Shown: positions 1-12,246, counted from the stretch's first letter. The stretch: 51,262 nucleotides of DNA from Mesotaenium endlicherianum (GCA_009602735.1 WELA01010798.1:156122-207383); one strand, 5' to 3'. The notes: generated by a model from the sequence alone, not told the origin. Program-made: numbers and translations.

Positions 1-1096
1 GCATTACTCAAACCAATCAAAGCAAGGTGCGTAGGATATGCTACATGTCCCTCATTGGCCGAGCTTACCTTGGGTGGTTCTACCTAGATAGCGCCTCAAA
101 AGTGGATCTGAAAATTGAGGAAGCTTCCTCTAGGAGTAGGTGATGCAGTCACCAAGTTATAGCCTCAATGATGCACATATACTATGGAAATGCAAAGCTT
201 ATGTAGGCTAAGGGGCTCGCGGATTTGTGCGCACAAGCTAGGGGTTTTAGGGGGTCACGAATAGGCAAGAATGTGCACATTGAAACGCACATTGCCCTTT
301 GGTGAGGATCCGCTAGGGGCCGGTAGGTGACGCGGACTAGATCGCTCATATCTCGCGCGATACATGACCAAATGACGCGAACCCGGTGCCATTCGGAAGG
401 TGACTCGACGCGCTACACTTTGGTGACTTGGAAATTGAGAAAAGGTCAACATATGGATGCGGAAAGTCTATGCAAAGTCGGCATTCCTAGGTTGATGGTT
501 CACACATGTGGAGCTCGGTTTCGTGCGGCAACCTCGACTCAATACATCATGACATGGCTCTACGAGCAGAGCTTTTTAGTGACCTCGGGTATGACAAACT
601 TTTCACATGATTTTTCCTTCTACTTGAACTTTGAACCTCACTTTTTTTACTCTAACTTTGTCCTTAATGATCGGAAGACCATCTTGTATATTTTTTGCCT
701 AAGGTTCAAGTTGGTACGGTTCGTTTGAGCCATAGATAGTACCAATTGGTCAACAGTAGCACTCTGGAGGTCATCGTTGAAAACTGGGGGTTCGCTAGAC
801 CATATATGGTCTAATGGAATACCTAAGCTTTTGCCCAAGTTAAGGGTTGCACAAGTACACAAATTCTACTTTTTGAAAATAAAGTCTAAGCAGATCAGCA
901 CAACAACACCAAGTTTTAGAGAAAATCATCCACCGGGACTTTCGCTAAATTTTCACCAAGTCACAGCTTACAAACTCTGAAACTATAGTATTTATGCCGG
1001 CCCGGCTTGAGCTCTTTGCTCAATTCTTTGCCATAACAGTCTCCACTGCTGGTTGGGCTCAGCCTAGTTATGGGATATGTGTGTATAGGTCGACCG
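1..1096. other. Unassigned sequence left of element A1
   Basis: No gene recognised. An open frame of 133 codons on plus (327-728) has no family motif and its composition is unremarkable. The stretch ends in GACCG, which pairs with GGCCG after 8160 as a probable five-base target-site duplication of element A1 with one substitution. This flank and 8161 onward were therefore probably contiguous before A1 inserted. Confidence 0.5.
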
Positions 1097-1599
1097 TGTA
1101 GTGAAACAGATAGATAAAGTACTTAGTAAAACAGAATGCTTTATCTATTCAAGACAAGGATCTTTGAACACAAGTGGTAGCTTCTTGAAAGAGAGATGGC
1201 TTCTTGAAGAATAATATATTTCTGGATTTTGGCAAGTACAAGAGTGATTCTCGAATGTCTTTCTATGTTCTAGCTCTTGTTTATATACTTGCTACATAAG
1301 TAATTTATAGGAAGGTGTATGTTGATGTGTTGGCACCCAACACATCCCAAAACTTGCCACCTCTTTCTAGAATAATGTACACATGTCCTTTTGACCTAAA
1401 AATGGCACATCTGACTTTTGCCACATGGAGTTCTTCTAGGTCTTTCCTCTAACTTCGAAAATGCCTTGGAAGGTTCAAAGGACATGAACCAAGTTACTAG
1501 AGTACCTATTCACACTTGACTCCACACAATACTACTCCAAATATATTTGAAAACATTAAAATATATGCGAACTAATATATAATAACTCAAATCACTACA
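1097..1599 (-). repeat. 3' LTR of A1 (503 bp)
   Basis: Same length and ends as the A2 LTRs. On the element strand it begins TGTAGTGATTTGAG and ends TTTCACTACA. It is the intact LTR of A1; the other one carries an insertion. Confidence 0.95.
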
Positions 1600-1755
1600 T
1601 CACCCCCCCGATAGAAAAAGCGACGTCTCGGCACGTCAAGTCAGGTTTTACACATGTGGAGCAGACTAGTCAACAGTTTCAAGTCAGATGCCCCACATGT
1701 GAAGAGGACTAGTCAAAGGCGCCAAGTCAGGTGCTACACATGTAAGGTAGACTAG
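1600..1755 (-). repeat. PPT and 43-bp triplicate in the A1 3' untranslated region
   Basis: The G-run next to the 3' LTR (C-run at 1603-1609 on plus) is the likely polypurine tract. Beyond it, three imperfect 43-bp units at 1630-1755 each contain ACATGTGT and a TGACTTG-type motif, as in A2 at 19671-19796. Confidence 0.7.
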
Positions 1756-2368
1756 GCAAGGTCGTAGGTGGTGTGACCTTATTGGCTAGCCTACTCCTTA
1801 ATGATAAAGAAAATTGTACAAATTGGCCCAGAATCTGCCACAAACTCAAAAATTCATAGCGGCCACAGAACTGCTCCAAATCTGAAAAATTGAGTAACAG
1901 ACGGACCGCGTCGGAGAACTCTACCGGGTCACCAAATTTGAGAGCATTCTCAATTCTGGAGTGTCGTTGAGAGCTGAGAGAGTAGGCACTCCTCCAAATC
2001 TCTGCAGAAACTTCTGAAAATCATAAGTCCTTCTACACTTCTCCAAATGGTCCAAACTAAGTCTCAAACTGGGCGCTGTAAGATGTTCTACCAGAGTCTT
2101 GAGTTTCAGAGCATTCCAAGTTCAGGGGAGGGCACAATGTCAGAAGGCATATTCTGCCCTAACAATGCCAGCAGCCTGACCCCCTTCTACTTAGAGCATC
2201 ATATCTCTCTCACCAGTGCTCCAAATTGAGCAAACTTGGACTCTAAACGACCGTCTACTCATGGACTACAGCCAGGTAAATTTTCAGAATTTATTATGCA
2301 GAGACCTATCACCAGTAGCAGTTTTAGTTTTCTGTCCAGAAACTGCGAGAAGAGAAGAGTGTCTAATG

Positions 2369-5300
2369 TCAATTTTTCCTCTTTCTTGTTCTTGCAGGCT
2401 GCCTCCAAGGGGTCTTCTGCTGCTTCTTGATGGTGGCAGGCTGCCTCCCTGAAGTCTTCGGGCTTCTAGTAGAGAGACTTGGGGCTGGTCCAAGATGGGG
2501 GTTGGCGGCATGGAAGCGCTTCAACTTTCTCTGAACTTTGTCAAGGTAGTGCGCCGCCACCCAACTATTCTCCGAATCTGGATATCCTTTCCACTTGATC
2601 AAGTATTGCTGCTGTCTCCTGAAATTTCTCATAGCCACTATGTCTTCCACTTCGTACTCCAAATGATCATCCACTATTGTTGGGGCTGGTGGGGTTGTCA
2701 CACGTCCTGGGAACTTGTTGTCGGGTTGCACATATGGCTTGAAGAGGGAAGCGTGGAATACGGGGTCGATGTGCATAGTCTGGGGAAGTTCTAGCTTGAA
2801 AGCAACGGGGTTGACTTGCTGGATAATCTTGAAGGGTCCCAAATACTTGGGAGAGAACTTGCTGCCGGCAGGCCTGTTGTTCAGGGAAATGTTCTTGGAT
2901 GATAGTAACACGTTGTCACCCACTCTGTACGTAATTTCTCTTCTGGATCTGTTCGCCACTCTTGCTTGAGCATCTTGCGCGTGTTGTAGAGCTTTCTTCG
3001 CTGCTGTAAGGGCTGCTTCTAATGTCTCCATAAAATCTGTGGCTGCAGGTACTTCATCATGGCCAGCCGTGAAGCTCAGTGGCGTGGTCGGATGGAAGCC
3101 ATAGTTGAGGAAGAATGGGGACTCTTGGGTAGAGGCCTGCGTAGTGTTGTTGTAGGCAAACTCGAGGGGGGTCAAGTACATGTCCCAGTCTTGCTCGAGG
3201 GTAGACACGTAGGCCTTTAGAGAGGTCTTTAGGGTACGATTCATACGCTCGGTTTGCCCATCTGATTGTGGGTGGTAGGCAGTAGACATATCCAGCGATG
3301 TACCCAAGTTCTTGAAGAGATTTTTCCAGAAATGGCTTGTGAATCTTGGATCTCTATCTGACACAATTCTTGATGGTAGTCCATGGAGTCGGAAGATGTT
3401 GTCAAAGATGAGTCTTGCAAGTTGTGGTGCTGTAGCCTTAGTCGTCGTGGGAATAAAATGAGCCATCTTGGTAAGTCTGTCCACCACCGTGAGTATTGCA
3501 TTATGGCCTCGAGGTGTCACGGGCAAGTCCACGATAAGGTCCATTGAGATGTCCGTCCATTGTCTTTCGGGGATTGGTAGTGGTTGGAGGAGTCCTCCCG
3601 CCTTTTGCGATGATGGCTTGATTCTTTGGCATGTGTCACAGCTCCTGCAGTACTCCTTGACTTGCTTAGACATGCCTGGCCAACAATAAGTCCTAGCTAG
3701 AACGCCCGTGGTCCTTAGGATTCCAAAGTGTCCTCCAAGAGGGTTGTCGTGTGCTTCTCGTAGAAGCAAGAGCCGGAGGTCTAAGTCATTAGGAACACAT
3801 CTCTGGCCCGTATCTTGCCTCACCCAATAATTGCCTTCTTGCTTCTTGCATGGGTCCAAGGCTGCTTCTCCGTTCTTGTAGTAAGGGTCTCTTTCATAGG
3901 CGGCTGAAAATCGAGCTTCCAGATCTGTCTTCAGGGATACCATCACTGCATTTAATTGCAGTCTTGAGAGGGGGTCAGCCGGGTTTGTCTTGCCGGGCTG
4001 GTACTGAATCGTGATGTTGTATTGTTGCAAGTATCCGCTCCATCTTGCTTGTCTCCTTGAGAGATACGGCTGCGTTTGGAGGTGCTTTAACGCCTCGTGG
4101 TCCGTGGTGACCAGTACTTTGCGTCCTTCAACGTAGCAGCGCCAAACCTTCAAGGCATGTACAATCGCCAATGCCTCTCGCTCCGTGGTTGTATAATTTT
4201 GCTCGGCTGGATTTAGCTTCCTTGACTCGTAGGCGATGGGCTGCAGTCCCTTGCCTTGGTCTTGAAGCAGGATTGCTCCTATTGCATAGGAAGATGCATC
4301 GGTGATGACGTGGAAGGGCCAATCTGGGTTTGGACTTGGGAGTGTGAGCACCGGGGATGTGGTCAATCTTCGCTTTAACTCTTGAAATGCCTCTTCCTCT
4401 TTCTCGGTCCATGTATATAGCCTGTCCTTCTTGAGTAGATCTGTCAGGGGGGCTGCTATGTGCGAGAAGCCTTGGATGAATTTTCTGTACCAATTGGCAA
4501 ATCCCAAGAATGACTGGAGTTCTTTCTTGGTCGTGGGGGTTGGCCATTCCTCCACCACCGTGGTCTTCTTGGGGTCTATCTTGATGCCATCAGCAGTCAC
4601 GTGGAGACCTAGGAACTCCACTTCTTGTTTGGCAAACTCGCATTTTGACTCCTTCGCAAACAGCTTGTTTTGCTTCAATACTTCAAGGACTTCTTTCAAG
4701 TGTCTCGCATGCTCTTCAAGGGTCTTGCTGTAGATAAGGATGTCATCGATGAATACCACCACAAATCTGTCCAACATGGGCTGAAATATGGTGTTCATCA
4801 TAGTCATGAAAGTTGCTGGCGCGTTGGTGAGTCCAAATGGCAGGACCATGAACTCAAAATGTCCATATCTTGTCCTGAATGCCGTCTTCTCTATGTCCGG
4901 TTCTGCGATGCGAATCTGGTGGTAGCCGCTCCGTAAGTCAATCTTCGTGAAGTACTTGGCTCCAACCAGCCGGTCCATGAGCTCATCCATGCGCGGCAGC
5001 GGGTATCGATTCTTGATGGTGATCTTGTTGAGGGCGCGATAGTCCACACACATCCTCAAGGTACCATCTTTCTTCTTGACAAATAGCACCGGGGCTCCAA
5101 ATGGCGACTTGCTAGGTCGAATGAAGCCATGCTCCAGTAGCTCCTTGATTTGCTTCTTGACTTCGTCTAGCTCCGTGTATGACATTTTGAACGTAGGCCG
5201 AGAGATGGGCTTGCTTCCGGGCTCCAACTCTATCTTGTGGTCTACGAATCTTTTGGGGGGTAGGCCCTTGGGCAATTCCGGGGAGAACACTTCTTTGTAG

Positions 5301-6034
5301 TCCTCAAAGACTTCTTGTATCTCCTTGGGAACGGGGCTGCCTTCTTGACTCTCGATGTCTTTCTTGATGTCTTTTGGCGTGATCAAGGCCAAAAGAAGCT
5401 CGTGTCCCTTCCTCACAAGTCTCTTGAGTTGGAGGGCGGACAATAGTATCTCGTGTGCCGGCTTCTGGATGTCTTGGGTCTGGATATTCTGGATTGCGCG
5501 CAAAATACAGATTCTTGAAGTGATGTCATTCTTGATCTTGATAGTACCGGTCCTCCAATCAACTTGGGGGTTGTGCTTGGTCAACCAAGGCGTCCCTAGG
5601 ATGACGTCGTACTTGCCCAATTGCATGGGGGAGAACACTACTCTATCCTTGAAGGACTTGATAGAGAGTGCCAAGGGGTACGTCTTCTTGGAAGGGGTAG
5701 TATAGGAGAATCCATCGGGCATCATAATCTCCTCGTCGTGGTCAAGAGTTCGCATAGTAATACCGTGCTTGGTGGCAAAATCTGCAGCAATGAAGTTGCC
5801 TTGAGCTCCGCTATCCACCAAGATGTGGACCTTCTCTCCTCCAAGGTAACCTCTCAAACTCATTGGGGCTGGAACGTCGTCTTCAACGGGGGTCTCCACC
5901 TCACTTGGCGTGTTGCCTTCTCGTGAAGTGGGTCTTGGGGTGGTAGGCTCCTGGCCTACCGGCGCTGTCCGTTTTTTGACAACTTTTTGGGGCATGAAAG
6001 TGCACGATGGCCCTTTTCCTTGCAATAGAAGCAT
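2369..6034 (-). CDS. pol: Family A Pol polyprotein (protease, RT, RNase H, integrase, chromodomain), copy A1
   Basis: An uninterrupted 1221-residue frame. Domains in order: retropepsin with D-S-G at about 74-76; RT with the first catalytic Asp near 366 and F-I-D-D at 428-431; RNase H with Asp 579, Glu 619 and Asp 645; integrase zinc finger H762/H769/C799/C802; integrase core D832, D893, E929 (exact DD35E spacing); GPY/F-like segment near 1056-1070; chromodomain at about 1125-1175 with Y-L-I-K-W-K-G-Y. The chromodomain places it in the chromoviruses. The frame overlaps gag by 79 bases in the -1 register. It is more likely made as a Gag-Pol frameshift product than from its own ATG at 6034. I see no difference from the A2 protein. 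Confidence 0.95.
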   Translation of the reverse strand: MLLLQGKGPSCTFMPQKVVKKRTAPVGQEPTTPRPTSREGNTPSEVETPVEDDVPAPMSLRGYLGGEKVHILVDSGAQGNFIAADFATKHGITMRTLDHDEEIMMPDGFSYTTPSKKTYPLALSIKSFKDRVVFSPMQLGKYDVILGTPWLTKHNPQVDWRTGTIKIKNDITSRICILRAIQNIQTQDIQKPAHEILLSALQLKRLVRKGHELLLALITPKDIKKDIESQEGSPVPKEIQEVFEDYKEVFSPELPKGLPPKRFVDHKIELEPGSKPISRPTFKMSYTELDEVKKQIKELLEHGFIRPSKSPFGAPVLFVKKKDGTLRMCVDYRALNKITIKNRYPLPRMDELMDRLVGAKYFTKIDLRSGYHQIRIAEPDIEKTAFRTRYGHFEFMVLPFGLTNAPATFMTMMNTIFQPMLDRFVVVFIDDILIYSKTLEEHARHLKEVLEVLKQNKLFAKESKCEFAKQEVEFLGLHVTADGIKIDPKKTTVVEEWPTPTTKKELQSFLGFANWYRKFIQGFSHIAAPLTDLLKKDRLYTWTEKEEEAFQELKRRLTTSPVLTLPSPNPDWPFHVITDASSYAIGAILLQDQGKGLQPIAYESRKLNPAEQNYTTTEREALAIVHALKVWRCYVEGRKVLVTTDHEALKHLQTQPYLSRRQARWSGYLQQYNITIQYQPGKTNPADPLSRLQLNAVMVSLKTDLEARFSAAYERDPYYKNGEAALDPCKKQEGNYWVRQDTGQRCVPNDLDLRLLLLREAHDNPLGGHFGILRTTGVLARTYCWPGMSKQVKEYCRSCDTCQRIKPSSQKAGGLLQPLPIPERQWTDISMDLIVDLPVTPRGHNAILTVVDRLTKMAHFIPTTTKATAPQLARLIFDNIFRLHGLPSRIVSDRDPRFTSHFWKNLFKNLGTSLDMSTAYHPQSDGQTERMNRTLKTSLKAYVSTLEQDWDMYLTPLEFAYNNTTQASTQESPFFLNYGFHPTTPLSFTAGHDEVPAATDFMETLEAALTAAKKALQHAQDAQARVANRSRREITYRVGDNVLLSSKNISLNNRPAGSKFSPKYLGPFKIIQQVNPVAFKLELPQTMHIDPVFHASLFKPYVQPDNKFPGRVTTPPAPTIVDDHLEYEVEDIVAMRNFRRQQQYLIKWKGYPDSENSWVAAHYLDKVQRKLKRFHAANPHLGPAPSLSTRSPKTSGRQPATIKKQQKTPWRQPARTRKRKN
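5942..5977 (-). promoter_or_regulatory. Predicted -1 ribosomal frameshift signal, A1 gag-pol
   Basis: On the element strand the heptamer A AAA AAC (5977 to 5971) lies in the correct gag register. It is followed after 10 bases by a perfect 7-bp stem, GGTAGGC/GCCTACC with a 5-base loop (5960 to 5942), which contains the gag stop codon. It is identical to the A2 site. Confidence 0.75.
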
Positions 6035-7236
6035 AGTCCAGCCGTCATGAGAGCTTCTTTTTCAGCCGGGGAGAGTCTTGCTTTCACTCCTTGCTGGTTT
6101 CTTGCATCATAAGTGTCATTGGAGGGTCTTCCACTCTTCCGGGCAGCCGCGGGGTCCCTTTTAATAACTCCGATTTCCATGGGTGTGGGTCCAGATTCGG
6201 ATGTGGAAGGGGCTGCGTACACCCGCGTCGTCGGTACCCGTGAAGATGAAGGCACGGAGTGCTTGAAATCCAAGGTATCCACCTTTTGGGCCACTTCAAT
6301 GATCTTTGAGAAGTCCGTCAAGTCGCGTAACTCCACTTCCTTTGCCACCTTGGGTTTGAGGCCAAAGATGTAACGGTCAATCTTCTCCTCGAGAGACATG
6401 TTGGGGATCTCAAGAGTGAGGGCGTGAAATCTGGATGTATACTCTTGAACGGACGTCGTTTGCTTGAGATGGTGGAGCTTTCCTCGGGCAATCTTCTCCG
6501 CATTGATGGGCATGAATTGCTTCTTGAGGGCCTCACGAAAATCTGCCCATCTTGCATATGATGGTGGGGGCTCTTGGCCGAGCATGGGGTGCGCCATAGC
6601 TTGATATATAGCCGCTTGATAGTTACGCCACCATGATGTTGCTGCTCCTCTAAGTAAGGTAACGGCAAAGGGAACGTAGTCCTCCTCGGGTACTTCAAGG
6701 AACGCGAGGTACGTCTCCACTTGGTAGAGCCATAAATTCAGGTTGGCACCTTTCCCGGGGTTGAAAGTGTCGGGTTTGCCGGGCTTGATGAGTTTCCTTG
6801 CTCTCGTTGGCTCTTGTGGAGGCGCTTGAGCCGGGGCTGGATTTTGAGCATTGCTCGCAATAGGGGCAACCATGGCAGCCATAGCTTCTCTTGACGCTTG
6901 CACGGTTGCTTCATAGGTGGCCAAGCCCACTTGGTTGTGGACGGTCATTAGGAAGGCTGCCCACTCATTTGCGGGAACTCCTTGTGGTGGGGTCAACTTT
7001 GCTATAGCGGCTGCCACGGGATTTGACGGTGCTCCTCCTTGTGGTGCTTCTTGTTGTTGCAGATTTCCTTGAGTAGGCTCTCCCATCGACGCTGGAGGAG
7101 GGTGTGCTCCTCCTTGTGGTGCTTCTTGTTGTTGCAGATTTTCTTGAGTGGGCTCTCCCATCGGCGCTGGAGGAGGGTGTCTTGGAGAGGGAGGGCTTCC
7201 TTCGAAAGCTTGCTGTTGGTCTTGAGGATCGGCCAT
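5956..7236 (-). CDS. gag: Family A Gag, copy A1
   Basis: 426 residues, intact, starting at an ATG 25 bases inside the PBS. The N-terminus is Pro/Gln-rich with a 25-residue tandem duplication built on P-P-P-A-x-M-G-E-P-T-Q. A retrotransposon Gag core follows at about 150-300 (W-L-Y-Q-V-E and W-W-R-N-Y regions), then a CCHC zinc knuckle near 400-415 (C-F-Y-C-x4-H-x4-C) that should bind genomic RNA. It forms the particle shell and supplies the N-terminus of Gag-Pol by frameshifting. Relative to A2 I noted one substitution, Pro16 here for Ser16 there. Confidence 0.93.
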   Translation of the reverse strand: MADPQDQQQAFEGSPPSPRHPPPAPMGEPTQENLQQQEAPQGGAHPPPASMGEPTQGNLQQQEAPQGGAPSNPVAAAIAKLTPPQGVPANEWAAFLMTVHNQVGLATYEATVQASREAMAAMVAPIASNAQNPAPAQAPPQEPTRARKLIKPGKPDTFNPGKGANLNLWLYQVETYLAFLEVPEEDYVPFAVTLLRGAATSWWRNYQAAIYQAMAHPMLGQEPPPSYARWADFREALKKQFMPINAEKIARGKLHHLKQTTSVQEYTSRFHALTLEIPNMSLEEKIDRYIFGLKPKVAKEVELRDLTDFSKIIEVAQKVDTLDFKHSVPSSSRVPTTRVYAAPSTSESGPTPMEIGVIKRDPAAARKSGRPSNDTYDARNQQGVKARLSPAEKEALMTAGLCFYCKEKGHRALSCPKKLSKNGQRR

Positions 7237-7260
7237 CTTCTTGTGCTACCAAAGAACCTC

Positions 7261-7272
7261 GCTCCGATACCA
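7261..7272 (-). promoter_or_regulatory. Primer-binding site of A1
   Basis: TGGTATCGGAGC on the element strand, one base inside the 5' LTR. It resembles the plant initiator-methionine tRNA PBS TGGTATCAGAGC with one A-to-G change. The same variant occurs in A2 and B1. Confidence 0.8.
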
Positions 7273-7273
7273 C

Positions 7274-8160
7274 TGTAGTGAAACAGATAGATAAAGTACT
7301 TAGTAAAACAGAATGCTTTTTCTATTCAAGACAAGGATCTTTGAACACTAGTGGTAGCTTCTTGAAAGAGAGATGGCTTCTTGAAAGTTAATATATTTCT
7401 GGATTTTGGCAAGTACAAGAATGATTCTCGAATGTCTTTCTATGTTCTAGCTCTTGTTTATATACTTGCTACATAAGTAATTTCTAGGAAGGTGTATGTT
7501 GATGTGTTGGCACCCAACACATCCCAAAACTTGCCACCTCTTTCTAGAATAATGTACACATGTCCTTTTGACCTAAAAATGGCACATCTGACTTTTGCCA
7601 CATGGAGTTCTTCTAGGTCTTTCCTCTAACTTCGAAAATGCCTTGGAAGGTTCAAAGGACATGAACCAAGTTACTAGAGTACCTATTCACACTTGACTCC
7701 ACACAATACTACTTATTACCTACTTCGCAGCAGACATAATAAGTAGTATATACTATATATACTAAAGTTTATATAAATATATATTAAAGTTTATATACTA
7801 AAGTTTATACTTAAAGTATAATTTTAGACTAAGTAAACTAGTTTAAACTTTAGACTAAACATAAACTTTTTAACTACTTTAAACTTTAGTCTAAACTTTT
7901 AAAGTTTAAACTAGTTTAAAGTCTAAAGTTTAACTACTTTTAACTTTAGTCTAAACTTAAAGTAAACTAGTAGACTAGTTTAAACTAAAGTATACTTAAA
8001 GTTTATATACTAAAGTTTAGTATACTTTAAAGTTTATATATATTAGTTTATATACTAAAGTTTATATAAATATATATAATATACTACATATATTAATAAG
8101 TAGTATTGACTCCACACAATACTACTTATTACCTAATATATAATAACTCAAATCACTACA
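7274..8160 (-). repeat. 5' LTR of A1, enlarged to 887 bp by an insertion
   Basis: Outer parts match the 503-bp LTR, including the TATATAAA promoter box (plus coordinates 7457-7464). An AT-rich block occupies 7722-8105, flanked by a 29-bp direct repeat, and about 37 bp of normal LTR sequence next to it is missing. The insert lies in the upstream half of the LTR, away from the TATA box. Confidence 0.9.
7693..8134. repeat. AT-rich palindromic insert flanked by a 29-bp direct repeat
   Basis: The direct repeats are 7693-7721 and 8106-8134 (starting TTGACTCCACAC). Inside each end lies ATACTACTTATTA or its complement (7737-7749, 8094-8106). The core is almost entirely permutations of AAACTTTAGTCTAAAC and TTTAAACTAGTTTAAA, which is self-complementary. 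It could be a MITE-like element or an expanded palindrome; no coding capacity. Confidence 0.75.
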
Positions 8161-8699
8161 GGCCGTGTGCAGATTATACGTGGAAATTTGACGTAGTCAA
8201 ATAATAAGTGTGAGTGGAGTTTAATTCGCATTTGTGGTCGACGCCGGTCTACTCAACTGTCGATTTTTGAATTTATTCATTCAGCATTCACAAACGTTTT
8301 TGTTGGTGTACACGTAGACTTTGGATTGTTCTTGAGCATGTTTGGCGCAACCATGTCATCGGTTGCATACGCTGTTTGTCACTTTTGAAATCGTTGATGC
8401 ACGACTGGGTATGACTCAAGTTGCGCAACATTTACTGCTGAACTTACTGACGATAACCCACAACACACAGCTAAATCATGTTGGAGTCTTTACGAGTTCC
8501 TTAAGTATCAGGGCATTGTAAACACTTATACAGTTATATATAGTCATCAATCATAACTTACACACAATAACAGAAATCACACAGCTAAACCATATTTTAG
8601 TCTTTACAAGCTCCATTTTTAGGGGCTCACACACTTACATTGGTAGTCTTCGTATACATATTTTTAAATTTACACATAGGGTGTGACAAACAAAGTGAG
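8161..8699. other. Non-coding stretch with a short imperfect direct repeat
   Basis: No gene seen. A 37-bp segment beginning CACACAGCTAAA occurs at 8464-8500 and again, diverged, at 8578-8614. The stretch lies immediately 5' of the polycystin-like relic and may be its intron or upstream DNA. Confidence 0.4.
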
Positions 8700-11441
8700 A
8701 CTCCGGCCACGTACTCCCTGCAATACCTCATTAACGGCTTCTTTGTGGACAACGCCACTAAGGAGCTTCGTGTGCAGCTTGTCACCTACAACGGTGAGAG
8801 CCAGCTATGTGCTGCCGCTTCTCGCCACATGCTGCCGCCGTGTGTCTTGCATGCTGTGAGGCCGCCACCCGCGCGCAGGCTGTTTGTTGTAGCTGTGCGG
8901 GTGAACAAGTGCCAGCTCGCCCCTAGTTGCCCTCGCAAAGCAGATATGAACTCTTAACTAATATGAGATGCTGCTAAGGTTTAGCTTCAAGGCCATTGAA
9001 AGCAAGGTGACACCATACAAGTGCATGTGGGACCTACAGGACTCAAGAAGGGGGTGGGGAGGGGGAAGAGGGCGGGGCCCGAGGGCTGGGCTGATCCCTA
9101 AGGCCAAGAGTGTGGACACACCGTGGAGCACACACGCCATTTAGATCACAAAACTTGTGCAAAGAATATGCATACTTTTGTACACTCACACACAAAATGG
9201 CGTCAGTGCCGGATTCTCGGCCGTAACAAGCACACAGAAGTTTGAGACATCCCCATGCTCTCTCCCAGAAAGCACACGTGCACAAGCTCTGCCCTGTAAT
9301 AGTGCCACGTGTCCCCTTTTGCACCACATGTGCGCTTCTGGCTTGTATTGCATACAAGCTCTCCCACCTTTGCACAAGTGGGCATGCACGCGTGCTTGCG
9401 TGCATGTGCGTGTGGACATGCGCCCGTGTGCGTGCCTGCTGACACCTGTGTGCGTGTGCATGTGCATGTTGGTGTGTGTGTATGTGGGTGTGTGGGCGGG
9501 TTGCTTGTTGTGACGTGGGGCGCGCAAGGCAGAGCCACGTATTCACCAACTCAATGGTGACGATGTTGACGCAGGTGGGCGGCAAGGTGGTGGTGACGTA
9601 CAACGTGGAGTCCATCTCGCTGGAGCTGTACCGCACCACCAAGGACTGGGTGCGCCTGGGCCTGGAGATCATCTTCGTGGTGGGCGTGGCCGTCAAAATT
9701 TGGGAGGAGGTGCGCGAGCTGCGCGGCTACAAGAAGCGCAACAGGTTCTACATGGCGCACTTCCTCAATCATTAGAACTTCATTGACAGCGTCTCCATCC
9801 GCATCATGGTGCTCAGCATTGCGCTCTGGTGCGCCCCCCCATCCCCGCCTCCCCCTTCACTCCTTTCCGTCCCTGTGTGTAGAAGCTTGCCCCTGCCCAT
9901 TCAGTGAGCACGCAAGCTTGCTTTGCAGCCCCAGCTGTGTGCTCGTGGCATGCTTCTACTACGGCCACCAATATAACGCCCCCTCTCTCTCTCGTAGGTG
10001 CTGTATGGAGCTCCGTGCCAATATTTGGAAACCTCAGCAAGCTTGCACCCAAGAACAGCACGTAATTTGCAAGCTTCTCTTCCAGAATAACTTGCAACAT
10101 ACAAAGAAGTAGTTCTCCCCAATCCCCCCCGGCCCCCCTCCAGGTCCAAATCTGCTCGTGACTTGAGCACACGCAGAGGCTGAATACTGTGCTGCTGTGC
10201 CGCTGGGTGCTTGCTGCATGTGGATGACCGCTGGCGTGCATGATGGCCGGGTGCGTGCGCGTGCAAGGTGTCGTTTGTGATGACGCAGGCGCTATTGTAC
10301 AAGATCGAGCCGCGCTACAACGTGTACGCGGATCTGCACTTGCGCGCGGCCTTCTGGAAGATGAAGAAGCCAGACGATGGCTTCCACACCACCATGCGGC
10401 GCTTTGCGTAAATGCGCGAGATGATCAGCTTCCACTTCATCTACTTTGGCCTCCAGGGCATCAAGTGCGTGCTTTGCACCCTTCCTCCCTCCCTCCCTCT
10501 CTCCTGCCCGGGCCCCGATCCCTATCCCCATCCCCATCTATGGTCCTCTTTCTCCTTGGAGCTCGTGCCTTACACCCTGCTATGCAAATTGTGCATTCAT
10601 GCATGCCCCTCTCCTTTTTCCTCACCTCCCCTTTGAAGCCGTCGCATGCTAGTACTAAGCAAGGTCTCCGTGGAGCCAATGGCAGCAGTGGCGTGCAATT
10701 GGGTAAGGTGCTGTCCTTCACAGGCCTGTCGGGTCGGCCTCCAAAGGCTCCCAGAAAAGAGTGCTCCTGGGCACCACACCCCACGCTTTGCTGACAAATG
10801 GGTGTCGTGCACCTACCTCCCCTCCCTTGCTGCGTGCTCGTTCCGTGCGTCACCGCGACGCCGTGCAACGTGCAGCATCTTCTTTGTGGTGCTGCGCATC
10901 CTGAAGCTGATGGACTTCCAGCTGCGCATAGGCATCATCACGCGTACACTGTCCACGGGTTCGCCCGAGCTGCTACACTTCTTCGTCTGTGGCTTATCGT
11001 GTTCGTCGGCTATGCCACCTTCGGCCATCTGGTGTTCGGCCGCACCATTGATCAAGTACACCTGCCCCCCCAGCTCCACAAATCGGAAGGAAGTGCAGGA
11101 ACCTTGCCTATAGAGGTGGATTCCGCCCGCTGATGAGGAGTTTAGGGGAATGTGGCTCAGCAGCTGCTGGGGCTGGGGATGGGGATGGGGCCTGATTTTT
11201 TGCTGAGGAAGAACGTGAGTGTGCTGCATGGCCGAGCGGCACCCCTCCTACTCCCGTCAGCTTCTGCAAGAAGGAGTTGCCTCCCCACCTGCTAGAGCTT
11301 CCCCTCGACTCTGCAGAGCAAGCCATCCCTGCGAGTCATTGTGTAACTTGATTTACATCTGCCATTGCAGGCCGAGCGCCAGCAGTCAGTGAATGACATC
11401 GCGGAGGGCGTGACTGAGCCCTCTTTCATGCCGACGGACTA
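8700..11441 (+). pseudogene. Polycystin (PKD2-like) cation channel pseudogene
   Basis: Exon-like blocks read as pieces of a polycystin-family channel. The block at about 8717-8792 encodes Y-L-I-N-G-F-F-V-D-N-A-T-K and ends at a GT donor. The block at 9555-9828 carries V-E-S-I-S-L-E-L-Y-R and a W-V-R-L-G-L-E-I-I-F helix, then F-I-D-S-V-S-I-R. About 10286-10464 and about 10877-11075 hold further membrane and pore segments (I-L-K-L-M-D-F-Q, G-Y-A-T-F-G-H-L). A short C-terminal piece lies near 11371-11441. Breaks: TAG where Trp is expected in L-N-H-x-N-F-I-D (near 9774), TAA in F-A-x-M-R-E-M (10409-10411), and a frameshift near 10985. In ciliated eukaryotes such channels are calcium-permeable. 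The family call is by motif memory and exon limits are approximate. Confidence 0.65.
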
Positions 11442-11511
11442 GACAGCAAGCCGTCCCGATGCGTTTCTGCAGGGTTGGGCCACCGTGATGCCCGCCAGCT
11501 GTCTTGGAATC

Positions 11512-11517
11512 AATAAA
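11512..11517 (+). terminator. AATAAA polyadenylation-like signal
   Basis: AATAAA lies about 75 bases after the last recognisable codon of the polycystin-like relic, followed by a T-rich run. Position and orientation fit its old 3' end. Confidence 0.4.
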
Positions 11518-11519
11518 AG

Positions 11520-12246
11520 AGCTTTTTTTCCTTTGTGTTGCTGCGCTACCTGCCTGCCTGCATGCTGCCTGCTGAGCTCGGAAGCGGTCTTGTGGCTGCC
11601 CTTCCTGCCTTACATGTGTGGGGAGGGGGTGGAGGGGAGAGCAGTTCCAGTTGTTGGTGGGGTGCTTCTACAAGTTGTGACAACTTCTACACCTCTCTAC
11701 ACTCCAAACTTTAAAGTGCACAGTGGCATTGGAAGTAGAAAATGATACTACCTGATGTGAAGATCACATAAACAATAAGATACACATGACAAACCTCACT
11801 TGTGACTTGAGATTCACCTCGCATAATGAAACCACTGAATAAAATGGTACCAAAGTTAAAATTAATGTTGCTAATTTTGGGAACTTGTAAGTTGTAAGCG
11901 GAAGTTTGTAATACTTCATTAACAAGCTTGTACTTTCATCAACGAAAACAATGTGCAAATATATTTAGCACACAAACACTTCAAGTATTCTTTACCTACA
12001 ACCACAATGCACATAATAATTCTCTACACTCTACAGAAAACTTGCAACATTGATGACAAAAAAAGGGAACATACGACGATGTTGATTGTACACGTTACAA
12101 CAGAAAGACTGTGATGCACACTTGCTATATACCTCATATACAGCTCACATACAAGGTAAACAAGGGTCACAAAAGACTTCCATGTGATGAACCACATGAA
12201 GGCATTTTGAAACGTCATTAAAAAGTAAGGCTGGAAAACCAATATT
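11520..12246. other. Intergenic, nothing recognised
   Basis: AT-rich sequence between the 3' ends of two convergent relics. Only short open frames without family motifs. Confidence 0.4.

Larger units (their letters stand above)
1097..8160 (-). mobile_element. Family A chromovirus (Ty3/gypsy) copy A1, apparently complete
   Basis: The LTRs start TGTAGTGA and end TCACTACA on the element strand. Between them, reading leftward, are a PBS (7261-7272), gag, a -1 frameshift site, pol with a C-terminal chromodomain, a 3' untranslated region with a 43-bp repeat, and a G-rich PPT (1600-1610). The flanking five bases are GACCG and GGCCG, a target-site duplication with one change. Every landmark maps to copy A2 by position 21426 minus p, so there is no net indel between them except the insert in A1's 5' LTR. 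The two A1 LTRs differ at several sites outside that insert (near 7313, 7350, 7387, 7421 and 7483), so A1 is older than A2. Confidence 0.95.

Noticed and set aside
327-728. 133-codon plus frame as a host gene
   Set aside because: No motif, no splice pattern, and ordinary intergenic composition.
1640-1700. Telomere or centromere satellite in the family A untranslated region
   Set aside because: Only three units, confined to the element.
9186-9696. His/Thr/Cys-rich open frames on minus
   Set aside because: They come from a GT/GC alternating low-complexity stretch in an intron of the polycystin relic.
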